A DNA stretch of 64,000 bases from assembly GCF_047470865.1 (NCBI RefSeq), contig NZ_JAZDRH010000011.1, forward strand, positions 28,811 through 92,810, given 5' to 3'. The stretch's first letter is position 1; every line of letters starts with the position of its first letter. The DNA is from JAZDRH01 sp047470865. Lineage in GTDB: Bacteria; Pseudomonadota; Gammaproteobacteria; Pseudomonadales; Pseudomonadaceae. The notes beneath the pieces were generated by a model, which was given only the letters and a program-made list of their open reading frames with translations, made no database searches and was not told where the DNA came from. Both the position numbers and the translations under genes were made by a program. Below, one piece after another: positions 9,377 through 17,729 of the stretch.

Positions 9377-10843
9377 TTAATTCACCTTATAAGTCAAAAT
9401 AACATGCGCCTTTCCATCCACTTTTAGATTTAACCAGCTCGTTAGTTGCTCGCGAACTTGACCTAACTGTGCCAACTCTTTTTCGCGTACGACCAAATAG
9501 AAAGGTTGTTGTTGATTAATTAATTGCTGTAATGCCGTGCTGTCTGCTACATATTGCACTTTATTGCCAGTATAAAACTCGGCGGAAAAATTGCGTTTTT
9601 GCCAAATATATAACCTGTTATAGTCTTCTGTTTTGAGCAACTGCACTACGGGTTTATACGTATTAAACTTGCTTAAAGTACTTGGCATGGTTAACGCAAC
9701 TAATAGCACCACACCTAATACTAAGGTGAGACCACTACCTAGCAAGACCAAGATGCGGCGAAACTTTTCATTTTCACTATACAAATACTCTGTGAGTAAC
9801 AAAGCTGCTGGCGGCAATGCTGGCAATACATAAGGCAGAATAATATTGCGTGATAGAGTAAAAAATAACAGGCTAGCCAGCATCCATAAGAAAACATAGA
9901 ACAACCAATCATCTTGTATATGCTGCTTGGCTTTAGGCAGCACTTGGCTTAGCACTTGTCGACTTTTGCTCAAACGTAGCAAGCCTAAGCACCAAGGTAA
10001 AATCGCAAGTAAAAAATATTCCCAAATTGCACCACGTGCGGTTTCATGCGCCCAACCATAACGGTCACCCTCCCAACCGGCATCGAGAAAGCGCCCAAAA
10101 TGCTCGCCAATAATAAAGTAATTTAAAAAACCAGGGCTTTGTTGCTCAGCCATTACGTACCACGGCACAGCAATAAAGGCCGCTAATAAGGTGCCCGTAA
10201 TCCAAGGAAGTTTTTTCCATAACATAAGCCATTGGTTACGAATAAGCACCCAAAAGAAAATAGGAAAACCTACCAAAACAACAGCTAACGGCCCTTTAGC
10301 TAATAAGCCAAAGCCCAGTCCTGCAAAAAATACATAACGCCACACGCGGCCCTTGTCTGTCATGGCATACCAAAAACTAATTTGGCTTAAAGTAATGCAG
10401 AAGATTAAGGCGATATCCGTCATCACAGTGGCGGAAAACAAAAAGAATAACAGGCTACTGAACAATACTAATCCGCTAGTCAAAGCATAATCTAGCTGGC
10501 GCTTTTGGATTGCTGCAAAGTGCATCACTAAAGCGATTGTTCCTAAACTTAAGATAAATGCTGGTAAGCGCGCTGCAAACTCATTAACTCCAAATAGCGC
10601 CATACTGATCGCCGAAAGCCAAAAGGCTAAGGGTGGTTTCCCCCAAAAAGGATCCTCATCGCCATGCCATAGCACAATCCAATCTTGACGCTCTAAAATC
10701 TTGCGCGCAATTTCGCCATAACGTGCTTCTGTGGTGTCTGCAATAGGTAAAAAGTACGCCAATAATAAACGCACTAGCACTAAAGCCAGCATAAGCCACA
10801 ATAGGTTTCTGGGATTTAAGTAGGCTTTAACTGAGGACTGCAT
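9377..10843 (-). CDS. ArnT-like glycosyltransferase family 39 protein (LgmB/FlmK-like)
   Basis: A 488-residue polytopic membrane enzyme with about 12 hydrophobic segments. The first periplasmic loop carries an acidic motif (ADTTEARYGEIARK) like that of ArnT, which binds the lipid A phosphate and catalyses transfer from a polyprenyl-phosphate sugar. Upstream signals favour the ATG at 10843, with an AAGGA about 12 bases before it; an in-frame TTG at 10873 is possible. As first gene of the four-gene operon it would be the last enzyme, placing an amino sugar on lipid A or another periplasmic acceptor. The acceptor is inferred. Confidence 0.87.
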   Translation of the reverse strand: MQSSVKAYLNPRNLLWLMLALVLVRLLLAYFLPIADTTEARYGEIARKILERQDWIVLWHGDEDPFWGKPPLAFWLSAISMALFGVNEFAARLPAFILSLGTIALVMHFAAIQKRQLDYALTSGLVLFSSLLFFLFSATVMTDIALIFCITLSQISFWYAMTDKGRVWRYVFFAGLGFGLLAKGPLAVVLVGFPIFFWVLIRNQWLMLWKKLPWITGTLLAAFIAVPWYVMAEQQSPGFLNYFIIGEHFGRFLDAGWEGDRYGWAHETARGAIWEYFLLAILPWCLGLLRLSKSRQVLSQVLPKAKQHIQDDWLFYVFLWMLASLLFFTLSRNIILPYVLPALPPAALLLTEYLYSENEKFRRILVLLGSGLTLVLGVVLLVALTMPSTLSKFNTYKPVVQLLKTEDYNRLYIWQKRNFSAEFYTGNKVQYVADSTALQQLINQQQPFYLVVREKELAQLGQVREQLTSWLNLKVDGKAHVILTYKVN

Positions 10844-10873
10844 ATAATCTCGACATCCTTGATCATAAGACAA

Positions 10874-11316
10874 CCAAAGACTTAGTTTAAAGTTTTTAAT
10901 TATTACTAAGCTTTAGCTCTTTCAAATAAAAACAATACTGAAAAAATTCGAACTCTATTTTACGTGAGCAGATTAGTGATTGGCAGCACTGAATGCGCAC
11001 TGGTTAGTTTTTTGACTAATAAATAAGTTTTGTTTAGGTATTGTTAAGCAAGACGCTAACAGTTAGTCACATTTTTTTGATGCCTATCGACAATAAGGCA
11101 TTATTATTTGAACCTACTACTCTGTGCTGGAGAAAACGTTCTCATTGAATATTGTTTAAGTACGTTGTTCTAAACGCACCAGGCTTTAGCGCGTGCAGAT
11201 CAGTAAAGCTAATCTGGAATAACTGACGGATAGCATATATTTTGTCTTTACTTTATTACCTGCTAGCTATGTATAAAGCCAATTAAGCAGGCTTTTTGGT
11301 TATCTCGCAGCCTCCA
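10874..11316. other. Long intergenic stretch without a supported gene
   Basis: About 440 bases, AT-rich, upstream of the ArnT-like operon and downstream of the DUF2269 gene. No convincing coding frame or RNA gene was seen. One possible terminator for the DUF2269 transcript is a six-base-pair stem at 11275-11296 (AAAGCC/GGCTTT), with only a weak T-run on the minus strand. The promoter of the ArnT-like operon should also lie here, but I cannot place it with confidence. Confidence 0.5.
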
Positions 11317-11790
11317 TTAAGTAAAAGCCAACTCTTTAAATACCATGCAATAAAAAATAATAAGCATCATGATAAACGCAGGACAGCCTAAGGCTATCCA
11401 ATAACGCGTGTACTTATAATATTGGTTAGGCATCGGCTGGTTTTCCTCAGCCGCTTGCATGGCTAAATTGCGCATTTTCAGTTGCAACCAAAGTACAGGC
11501 AACCAGCAAGCTCCCACTGCAAAATACAGCCATAACGCGGAGAAAATCCACCCAGTAGTCAGTGAAAGCCCCATCAGATGCACCAATCCCAGCCCCGTCA
11601 CTAATTGCACAATTGCTGCGGGAGCGGTAAATACAGTATCGGCAATAACCACAGTACGTGCCGTCTGTGCTATATGTGCAACATCTTGGCGCAAATGTGC
11701 GATTAGCATAAAGAAAGCAATACCAATACCTGTTCCCATTAACACAGTGGCTGACAAGATATGCAGCCACTTTAGCAATAAGTACAGCAT
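11317..11790 (-). CDS. DUF2269 family integral membrane protein
   Basis: A 157-residue protein with four predicted membrane helices (around residues 5-30, 50-75, 80-100 and 130-150) and family-like sequence KWLHILSATVLMGTGIG near the N-terminus. The ATG at 11790 overlaps the last base of the upstream SDR-DoxX stop codon (TAATG), a sign of translational coupling; a TTG at 11814 is an alternative. Function of DUF2269 is unknown. Pairing with an SDR-DoxX fusion suggests a shared membrane redox task, which is inference. Confidence 0.8.
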   Translation of the reverse strand: MLYLLLKWLHILSATVLMGTGIGIAFFMLIAHLRQDVAHIAQTARTVVIADTVFTAPAAIVQLVTGLGLVHLMGLSLTTGWIFSALWLYFAVGACWLPVLWLQLKMRNLAMQAAEENQPMPNQYYKYTRYWIALGCPAFIMMLIIFYCMVFKELAFT

Positions 11791-13079
11791 TAACGACGAT
11801 CCGTCATTATCCAAAGTGCTGCAATAGCTGGAATTAGCACCAGATTTTTAGCCAACCCTGCTAAAGGATCCAGCCACAATAAAGGGGCTGTTATGCCTAA
11901 AACAATACTATAACCAATAACACTTGCTCCCATTAAGCCAATGGCCCAACGCGTTCGCCAAGGTGTGGCTAGCCAAATCGCAAGCAACAAGTCAAATACA
12001 CCAAAAATACGTGCCATAAGCGCAGGCTGCCAATTCTCTAAAAAGGAATTCATCGCCATAGCTTGAATTTGCCCAGCGTCGGTAAACAGTCCTAAGTAAC
12101 CACTAATTAACCAGACAAGAATCAGCATCACGCGCAAAGTAGGCGCTAAAAAATATAACTGGGCATGCCAGCGATCTTGTACTTGACTAGGGCGAGCACT
12201 AAGATTTTGCTTTAGTGATTTAGGACTATAACCAATGTCTTTTGCTAGCTTTTCATAGGCTTGTGGCTGCGCAACATTACCTCGTTGCAACATACGCCAC
12301 ATAGTTTGGCCAATAGGGCCAGAACCTATCACATCAGAAACCTTAACCTGTGCAGCAATAAACCACTGGGGGAAAGGAATAACCTTTTTTCCTGCAATAT
12401 TAAGCCAACGTCGCCATTGCATTTGGTATTCATGCAGGCTCATAACTTCTGGCCCGCCTGCCTCAAACAGACCTTGCGTTTGATTTATAATGGCATGTAC
12501 AACCAGTTGTGCTACATCTTCACAGGCAATGGGTTGCATCGGCCAATGACCATCACTTGGCTGTAAAGCCACTAACGGAAAGCCAGCAATAGCTCGCAAT
12601 AGCGAGGTTCCACCGTAAGAGCCACTACTGGAGTAAACCAGCGAAGGGCGTAAAACAACAGATTTTAATGGCAAGGCTAATAAGCGTTGATCAAACTCGT
12701 GCTTGGTCGCTAAAAATTCACCATCTTCTGCACTGCCTAATACAGAAATTTGAATAAACTGGTTAACACCAGCTTGTGTACAGGCATCTGCAAGCGTTAA
12801 AGGCCCTACAATATGAATAGCTTTAAATTTTTGCGTAGCTGTTTCACGTAGAATACCGGCCGCATTAACAACCACATCAACATCTTTTAGGCTTGGCAGC
12901 CATTCTTGTGCCGTATTCATTGCGCTGTAATCACAATAGCGCTCATTCTCTCTAAGCTCACCATTGGCTTTGCGCACGCCACGCAATACATTAAAGCCTG
13001 CCTGCTCTAAGGCGGCAATAATATAGCCAGCAATAAACCCACGCGCGCCAACGACTAACACATTTTTGGTTGTGCTCAT
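11790..13079 (-). CDS. SDR-family NAD(P)-binding protein fused to a DoxX-like membrane domain
   Basis: A 429-residue two-part protein. Residues 1 to about 290 form an atypical extended SDR/NmrA-like domain with the dinucleotide-binding start VVGARGFIAGYI and the VVNAAGILRE segment. Residues about 305-425 contain four membrane helices like the DoxX-like domain found at the C-terminus of such proteins. The substrate is unknown; a quinone or isoprenoid-related redox role has been suggested for relatives but is not shown here. It is translationally coupled to the DUF2269 gene. Confidence 0.82.
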   Translation of the reverse strand: MSTTKNVLVVGARGFIAGYIIAALEQAGFNVLRGVRKANGELRENERYCDYSAMNTAQEWLPSLKDVDVVVNAAGILRETATQKFKAIHIVGPLTLADACTQAGVNQFIQISVLGSAEDGEFLATKHEFDQRLLALPLKSVVLRPSLVYSSSGSYGGTSLLRAIAGFPLVALQPSDGHWPMQPIACEDVAQLVVHAIINQTQGLFEAGGPEVMSLHEYQMQWRRWLNIAGKKVIPFPQWFIAAQVKVSDVIGSGPIGQTMWRMLQRGNVAQPQAYEKLAKDIGYSPKSLKQNLSARPSQVQDRWHAQLYFLAPTLRVMLILVWLISGYLGLFTDAGQIQAMAMNSFLENWQPALMARIFGVFDLLLAIWLATPWRTRWAIGLMGASVIGYSIVLGITAPLLWLDPLAGLAKNLVLIPAIAALWIMTDRR

Positions 13080-13170
13080 GTAAAACAGTGACCTTTCATC
13101 TTAGCGTTGAGAAACAAACCTTATCTTACCAAAAGAGAAAAGTAATGACGGGAATTAATCTTTTTGCTGA

Positions 13171-14010
13171 TTATTTAGCAACAGTAATAGTTGCTTTAAT
13201 ATGTTTTAAATAGGCCACAATAGTAAAGGTGACTATGACCAATAATGACCATGACATCCACTTACCCACATGCACCACTGACCATGCACCTAGTTGATCT
13301 GGATATTGCCAAACACCAAAAAATGTACCAAAGTTTTCAGCCAGCCAAATAAAGAAACCAATTAATATAAAACCTAGTAACAAGGGCATTTTACGTTCTT
13401 TATCATAGGGCGTGAAATACACAAAGGTACGCGCATACAAGCCAAAAATAAAAGCTGTTAAATACCAGCGATAGTCACCAATAAAGTGATGCGTGAAAAA
13501 ATTTAAGTAAATTAAAATAGCAGTTAAGGTGGCCAACCAATAAGACGGGAAAAACTCAATACGCACCTGCAAGAAGCGCCAAGCCTGAATAATATAACTA
13601 CCGACGGCAGCATACATAAACCCTGTAAATAGTGGCACACCAAACAATTTGGTGTAGGCAAAATCTGGATACTGCCATGAGCTAATAGCACTAGAGGTTT
13701 TAAATAGCTCCATGACAAAACCTACCACATGAAACACACAGATAGCTTTAAACTCATCCCAAGTTTCCAACCTACGCCAAAGCATCAACAACTGAAAACT
13801 GACAGCTAATAGTAATAAAAAATCATAGCGGGGCAGCCCTAAAACACCTTGTTTTGGCACTAGAAACAAGGCTAAAAAGAAAAAGCCTGCAAATAAGCAG
13901 GCACGCGCTTCTTTAATACCAAAGAAAACAAACTCTAAGCAAAAGCGTTTAAACCCTGTCCATTGGCTAGCTGGCAAGTTGAGCAAATAATGATCTATTT
14001 TTTGCAGCAT
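13171..14010 (-). CDS. DUF817 family integral membrane protein
   Basis: A 279-residue polytopic protein with about eight hydrophobic segments. Features such as LFGVPLFTGFMYAAVGSYI, NFFTHHFIGDYRWYL and FGTFFGVWQYPDQLGAWSVVH match what I recall of DUF817 proteins. The ATG at 14010 is used; a TTG at 14028 is possible but would lie in the upstream terminator region. The conserved His and Asp residues inside membrane helices hint at an enzyme or transporter, but no function is known. It is expressed separately from the upstream AraC-GyrI gene, because a strong terminator lies between them. Confidence 0.8.
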   Translation of the reverse strand: MLQKIDHYLLNLPASQWTGFKRFCLEFVFFGIKEARACLFAGFFFLALFLVPKQGVLGLPRYDFLLLLAVSFQLLMLWRRLETWDEFKAICVFHVVGFVMELFKTSSAISSWQYPDFAYTKLFGVPLFTGFMYAAVGSYIIQAWRFLQVRIEFFPSYWLATLTAILIYLNFFTHHFIGDYRWYLTAFIFGLYARTFVYFTPYDKERKMPLLLGFILIGFFIWLAENFGTFFGVWQYPDQLGAWSVVHVGKWMSWSLLVIVTFTIVAYLKHIKATITVAK

Positions 14011-14026
14011 TAAACAAAATTCCCAC

Positions 14027-14056
14027 AATAAAAACGCTTGCCATGTGGCAAGCGTT
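14027..14056 (-). terminator. Intrinsic terminator of the AraC-GyrI regulator gene
   Basis: A perfect ten-base-pair stem (AACGCTTGCC / GGCAAGCGTT) with a four-base loop, followed on the minus strand by TTTTTATT. It lies 26 bases after the regulator stop. Confidence 0.9.
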
Positions 14057-14081
14057 CGTCTCTTTTATTAGATGACATGAG

Positions 14082-14951
14082 TTATACCAGTGGCAAATAG
14101 ACATCTGTCACCAATTCATGTTCAGCCACATCATAAATAAAGTTGTGATACTGAAAGAATAAAGGGTAATCCCGCAATTGCTCACCTGTTTCTAACAGCC
14201 ATTGACGGTACAAGTAATAGGCCGTATCACTAATTCGATCATGCGAACCTAAATGCCGAGCAACAGCACAACGCCCTGCTGGAATAACAGCGTTTTTGAT
14301 GCCATAACTATTATTTTCATCAATTGCTTGGGTAACACTTCCACACAGCGAGAATCTAAAATCTTTAGGTTCTGTGGTTTGAGGGTCGCAAGGCGCCAAA
14401 GCATAAGTTTGACTAGTTGCCACAGGCGATAAACCTGTTGCTTTTCGCCATTCAAAAAACGTTGCCGCTGTCTGGAAAATTAACTCTATCGCCCCTCTAT
14501 GCTCAATAGTAGCTACCTTTGTTTCTGGGAAATTAACTATTTTTACGTCCATAACCTGCACCTTCTGATAATTAGGATTAGGCTTACGGGCATGCCATTG
14601 CAGCCAGTTTGGCTGTTGACGAAACTGTCTAGGGCTTTGTCCGCAAGCTTGTTTGAAGGCACGCGTGAAAGATTCAGGACTTTGAAAGCCTGCCGCTAAT
14701 GCAATATCAATAATTTTTTGATGATGATTAAAGGCCAACTGATAAGACGCACGTTTTAATTTCAACCATTGAATGTAGCGCCCTACAGAAACACCGTAAT
14801 ACGCAGAAAATAGTCGATGGAAATGAAATACAGAAAAATGCGCCTCACAACTTAGGCTTTCTACACTTAGCGTTTCATCCAAATGCTGTTCTATATAGTG
14901 CAGCACCTTGGCAAAACGCTGGGTATAAATATCATGCTGTTTCTTTGTCAT
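14082..14951 (-). CDS. AraC-family regulator with GyrI-like effector domain
   Basis: A 289-residue regulator. The N-terminal AraC DNA-binding domain (about residues 8-105) carries VESLSCEAHFSVFHFHRLFS and IALAAGFQSPESFTRAFK as its two helix-turn-helix units. The C-terminal part (about 130-288) is a GyrI-like/effector-binding domain starting with the typical DVKIVNFPETKVATIEHRG. This is the Rob/SoxS-like layout of drug- or small-molecule-responsive regulators. The ATG at 14951 is chosen because GGAGG stands 5 bases upstream. No obvious target operon is adjacent. Confidence 0.88.
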   Translation of the reverse strand: MTKKQHDIYTQRFAKVLHYIEQHLDETLSVESLSCEAHFSVFHFHRLFSAYYGVSVGRYIQWLKLKRASYQLAFNHHQKIIDIALAAGFQSPESFTRAFKQACGQSPRQFRQQPNWLQWHARKPNPNYQKVQVMDVKIVNFPETKVATIEHRGAIELIFQTAATFFEWRKATGLSPVATSQTYALAPCDPQTTEPKDFRFSLCGSVTQAIDENNSYGIKNAVIPAGRCAVARHLGSHDRISDTAYYLYRQWLLETGEQLRDYPLFFQYHNFIYDVAEHELVTDVYLPLV

Positions 14952-15017
14952 CGCAGCCTCCATAACCGCTACTTTGCCAAACAAACTTTATGAAAACTTG
15001 ACCTATCTTGCTCTCTT

Positions 15018-16163
15018 TTATAGTTGTTCAATTGCCTTTTGCATACGTTCTAAAGCCGTTTCCAGCAAGCGACGTGAGCAACCGAAATTCAAGCGTAAAA
15101 ACTGTCGATCACCAAACTCACTACCCGCAGATAAGCCAACGCCAGCCTGTTCAAAAAAAGCTTGTGGATTAGCCACTGGTAACGCCGAGGCATCAATCCA
15201 TGCCAAATAGGTTGCGGCAAACGGCTGCAATTGCAAACCTTTCATTTGATTAACTTTTTCCAGCACTAGTTGATAATTGCCCCGAAGATAATCTAATTGT
15301 GCTTCAAGCCAAGCTTGCCCATCTCGATAAGCTGCTGTTGCCGCAACATAGGCTAAAATATCAACACTTGGTACAAAGCCTAGTCTCTCTTGGCAAAAGG
15401 CTTTACGCAATTGTGCGTTAGGAATAATCGCAAAAGAAGCACCTAAACCAGCAATATTAAAGGTTTTAGAAGGCGCCATTAACGTAATAGTGCGTTGTTC
15501 CGCATCGGGACTTAATGAGGCTATAGGGATATGACGCGCCTTTTTATCTAAGATAAGATCACAATGAATCTCATCTGAACAAATAACAAGATTATGCTGT
15601 TGTGCAAATGCCAGCTGAGTTGTTAATTCTTCTCGAGTATAAACAGTACCGCCAGGGTTGTGTGGATTGCATAAAATCATCATAGAGGCGCTAGCTTCTA
15701 CCGCAGGTTCACAAGCCTGAAGATCTATAACCCAGCGTGTGTCTTGCAGTATTTGTGGTGCTTTTACTAATTGACGTTGCTGCTGGCGAACTGCGCGCTG
15801 AAAAGGTCCATACACTGGATTAGGCGTAATCACTTGATCGCCTTCTTTGGTAAAGGCTCGAACAGATAAATTTAAACCACACACCAAGCCTGGGAGAAAC
15901 ACCAACCAGTCTGGTTGAATTTTCCAGTCATAGAGCTTATGCATACGCTCAACAATTACTTCAATCAATTCTGGAGGCGTATAGCCATAGCCAAATACAC
16001 CTTGTGCCACACGCGTTTGCAGTGCCTCAATAACCGCTGGTGGAGATTTAAAATCAACATCTGCAACCCAGAGTGGAATCACATCTTGATTAGCATATTT
16101 ATGCCACTTCTCACTGTCTGAGTGAGTACGATCTATGACTTCATTAAAATTAAATGTGAACAT
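15018..16163 (-). CDS. patB: PatB/MalY-type PLP-dependent C-S lyase
   Basis: A 381-residue fold-type I PLP enzyme, probably a cystathionine beta-lyase/cysteine desulfhydrase. Visible signatures are WVADVDFKSPPAVI near the N-terminus, NPHNPGGTVYTREEL in the core, CSDEIHCDL, the PLP-lysine region MAPSKTFNIAGL and the substrate-carboxylate Arg in FLRLNFGCSR. The ATG at 16163 has AGGAA 8 bases upstream. It lies downstream of prpC but behind a terminator, so it is probably its own unit. The exact substrate cannot be told apart within the family. Confidence 0.87.
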   Translation of the reverse strand: MFTFNFNEVIDRTHSDSEKWHKYANQDVIPLWVADVDFKSPPAVIEALQTRVAQGVFGYGYTPPELIEVIVERMHKLYDWKIQPDWLVFLPGLVCGLNLSVRAFTKEGDQVITPNPVYGPFQRAVRQQQRQLVKAPQILQDTRWVIDLQACEPAVEASASMMILCNPHNPGGTVYTREELTTQLAFAQQHNLVICSDEIHCDLILDKKARHIPIASLSPDAEQRTITLMAPSKTFNIAGLGASFAIIPNAQLRKAFCQERLGFVPSVDILAYVAATAAYRDGQAWLEAQLDYLRGNYQLVLEKVNQMKGLQLQPFAATYLAWIDASALPVANPQAFFEQAGVGLSAGSEFGDRQFLRLNFGCSRRLLETALERMQKAIEQL

Positions 16164-16181
16164 AATGAGTTTCCTACAGGC

Positions 16182-16208
16182 ATAAAAAAGGCTGCACAAG
16201 GCAGCCTT
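16182..16208 (-). terminator. Intrinsic terminator of prpC
   Basis: An eight-base-pair stem (AAGGCTGC / GCAGCCTT) with a five-base loop, followed on the minus strand by a run of T. It lies about 70 bases after the prpC stop and just upstream of patB. Confidence 0.88.
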
Positions 16209-16279
16209 CTAAACTAATATCCAACCTAGCAACAAACAAGCTATTTGATCATTATTTTATGGTTTTTATTCTTTTTAGC

Positions 16280-17416
16280 CTATGCCGATTTACGTTGGTT
16301 TAGTGGGGTAACATGGCGTTGCTCAACACCTACATATTCAGCACTTGGACGAATAATACGGTTATTTGAACGCTGCTCAATCACATGCGCTGCCCAGCCA
16401 GCCGTGCGTGAACAAACAAAAATAGGGGTAAATAACTTAGTTGGAATACCCATAAAGTTATAAGCGCTGGCATGGTAGAAATCTGCATTGGGGAATAAGC
16501 GTTTTTTATCCCACATTAGTTGTTCGATTTTTTGTGATACAGGCACTAATAGATCATCACCCACTTCTTGCCCTAAGGTCATAGCCCAAACTTTAATGAC
16601 TTCATTGCGCGGGTCAGACTCGCTATAAATGGCATGACCAAAGCCCATGATCAATTGTTTTTCTGCCATCATTTGCAAAATGCCAGCTTCTGCTTGCTCC
16701 ACACTGCTAAAGCTTTCAATCAAGTCCATTGCGGCTTCGTTAGCACCTCCATGCAAAGGTCCACGTAACGAACCAATAGCGCCAGTTACACATGAATACA
16801 TATCTGACCATGTAGAGGCACAAACACGTGCAGTAAAGGTTGAAGCATTAAACTCATGCTCTGCATAAAGAATTAATGAAACATTCATTACGCGACGATG
16901 TAAATCACTAGGTGAATGACCATGCAATAAAGCGAGGAAATGACCACCAATATCTGGTTCATTGGTTGAACATTCAATACGCTTACCTGAATGACTGTAA
17001 TGATACCAGTACAACAGAATGGCTGGAAAAGCAGCTAATAAACGGTCTGCGACTATATTTTGGTCAGCAAAAGAGCTTTCAGGAATTAATGTGCCCAAAG
17101 TCGCACAGCCCACACGCATTACATCCATAGGATGTGCAGACGCAGGAATACGTTCTAATACTTCTTTTAATGCACTTGGCAAATCACGCATTTGCTGTAA
17201 ACGTGCCTGATAATCAGCTAGCTGAGCCTCACTAGGCAGCTCGCCATATAACAATAAATAAGCGACTTCTTCAAACTGACATTCACGTGCTAATTCACGT
17301 ACGTCATACCCACGATACGTTAAGCCTGCCCCTTCTTTACCAACAGTGGACAGCGAAGTTTGCCCAGCAATTTGCCCACGAAGCCCAGCACCAGTCAGTT
17401 TTTTTGCAGTTGCCAT
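16280..17416 (-). CDS. prpC: 2-methylcitrate synthase
   Basis: PrpC condenses propionyl-CoA with oxaloacetate in the methylcitrate cycle. At 378 residues it has PrpC rather than GltA length. It carries PrpC-type segments: LTYRGYDVRELA, AHPMDVMRVG, LLYWYHYSHSG, LYAEHEFNASTFTARV, GFGHAIY with an active-site His, and SRTAGWAAHVIEQR. The ATG at 17416 follows GAGGAA at good spacing. A GntR regulator lies upstream in the same direction, but prpB, which usually sits between regulator and prpC in Pseudomonas, is absent, and acnD and prpF do not follow. It probably also has citrate synthase side activity. Confidence 0.93.
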   Translation of the reverse strand: MATAKKLTGAGLRGQIAGQTSLSTVGKEGAGLTYRGYDVRELARECQFEEVAYLLLYGELPSEAQLADYQARLQQMRDLPSALKEVLERIPASAHPMDVMRVGCATLGTLIPESSFADQNIVADRLLAAFPAILLYWYHYSHSGKRIECSTNEPDIGGHFLALLHGHSPSDLHRRVMNVSLILYAEHEFNASTFTARVCASTWSDMYSCVTGAIGSLRGPLHGGANEAAMDLIESFSSVEQAEAGILQMMAEKQLIMGFGHAIYSESDPRNEVIKVWAMTLGQEVGDDLLVPVSQKIEQLMWDKKRLFPNADFYHASAYNFMGIPTKLFTPIFVCSRTAGWAAHVIEQRSNNRIIRPSAEYVGVEQRHVTPLNQRKSA

Positions 17417-17729
17417 TATTGTATTCCTCTTTTTATCAAGCGATTGCAAAGCCCGCTTAGCAAACAGCAAAAGAGTTCTCTGCTTTCATTTTGCATATAC
17501 TCACTGAGCGCAACTGTTAAGCCTTGAAGTCCTACTGCCTTACTAATTTGTGCTTTGTAAAATGATTAAACTGTTATTGGTAATATGTGTGCTTGCGCTG
17601 AAGGACGGCTATACGACTATAGCCACATACACTCTAGGTGTACTTAAAAATATTTATATATCAATGAGTTACAAAAATAGAAGGCATTTAAATTTGTTCT
17701 AAAGTCGTAGACTATAGAGTCATATTTTT
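17417..17729 (-). promoter_or_regulatory. prpC upstream region with candidate operator repeats
   Basis: About 310 bases between the GntR gene and prpC with no coding frame I can support. It contains a perfect inverted repeat at 17607-17624 (GGCTAT, six-base spacer, ATAGCC). A second, weaker repeat lies at 17710-17721 (GACT/AGTC). Both contain GACTATAG on the plus strand. These are candidate operators for the neighbouring GntR protein. Promoter elements were not placed. Confidence 0.4.

Noticed and set aside
10985..11050. Small hairpin (TTAGT/ACTAA) in the long intergenic stretch
   Set aside because: The stem is five AT-rich pairs, within chance in such sequence, and no gene ends nearby on the matching strand.
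11447..11770. Second frame of 107 codons inside the DUF2269 gene
   Set aside because: It overlaps the DUF2269 frame fully and its composition (many Cys and Tyr) looks like a frame shadow.
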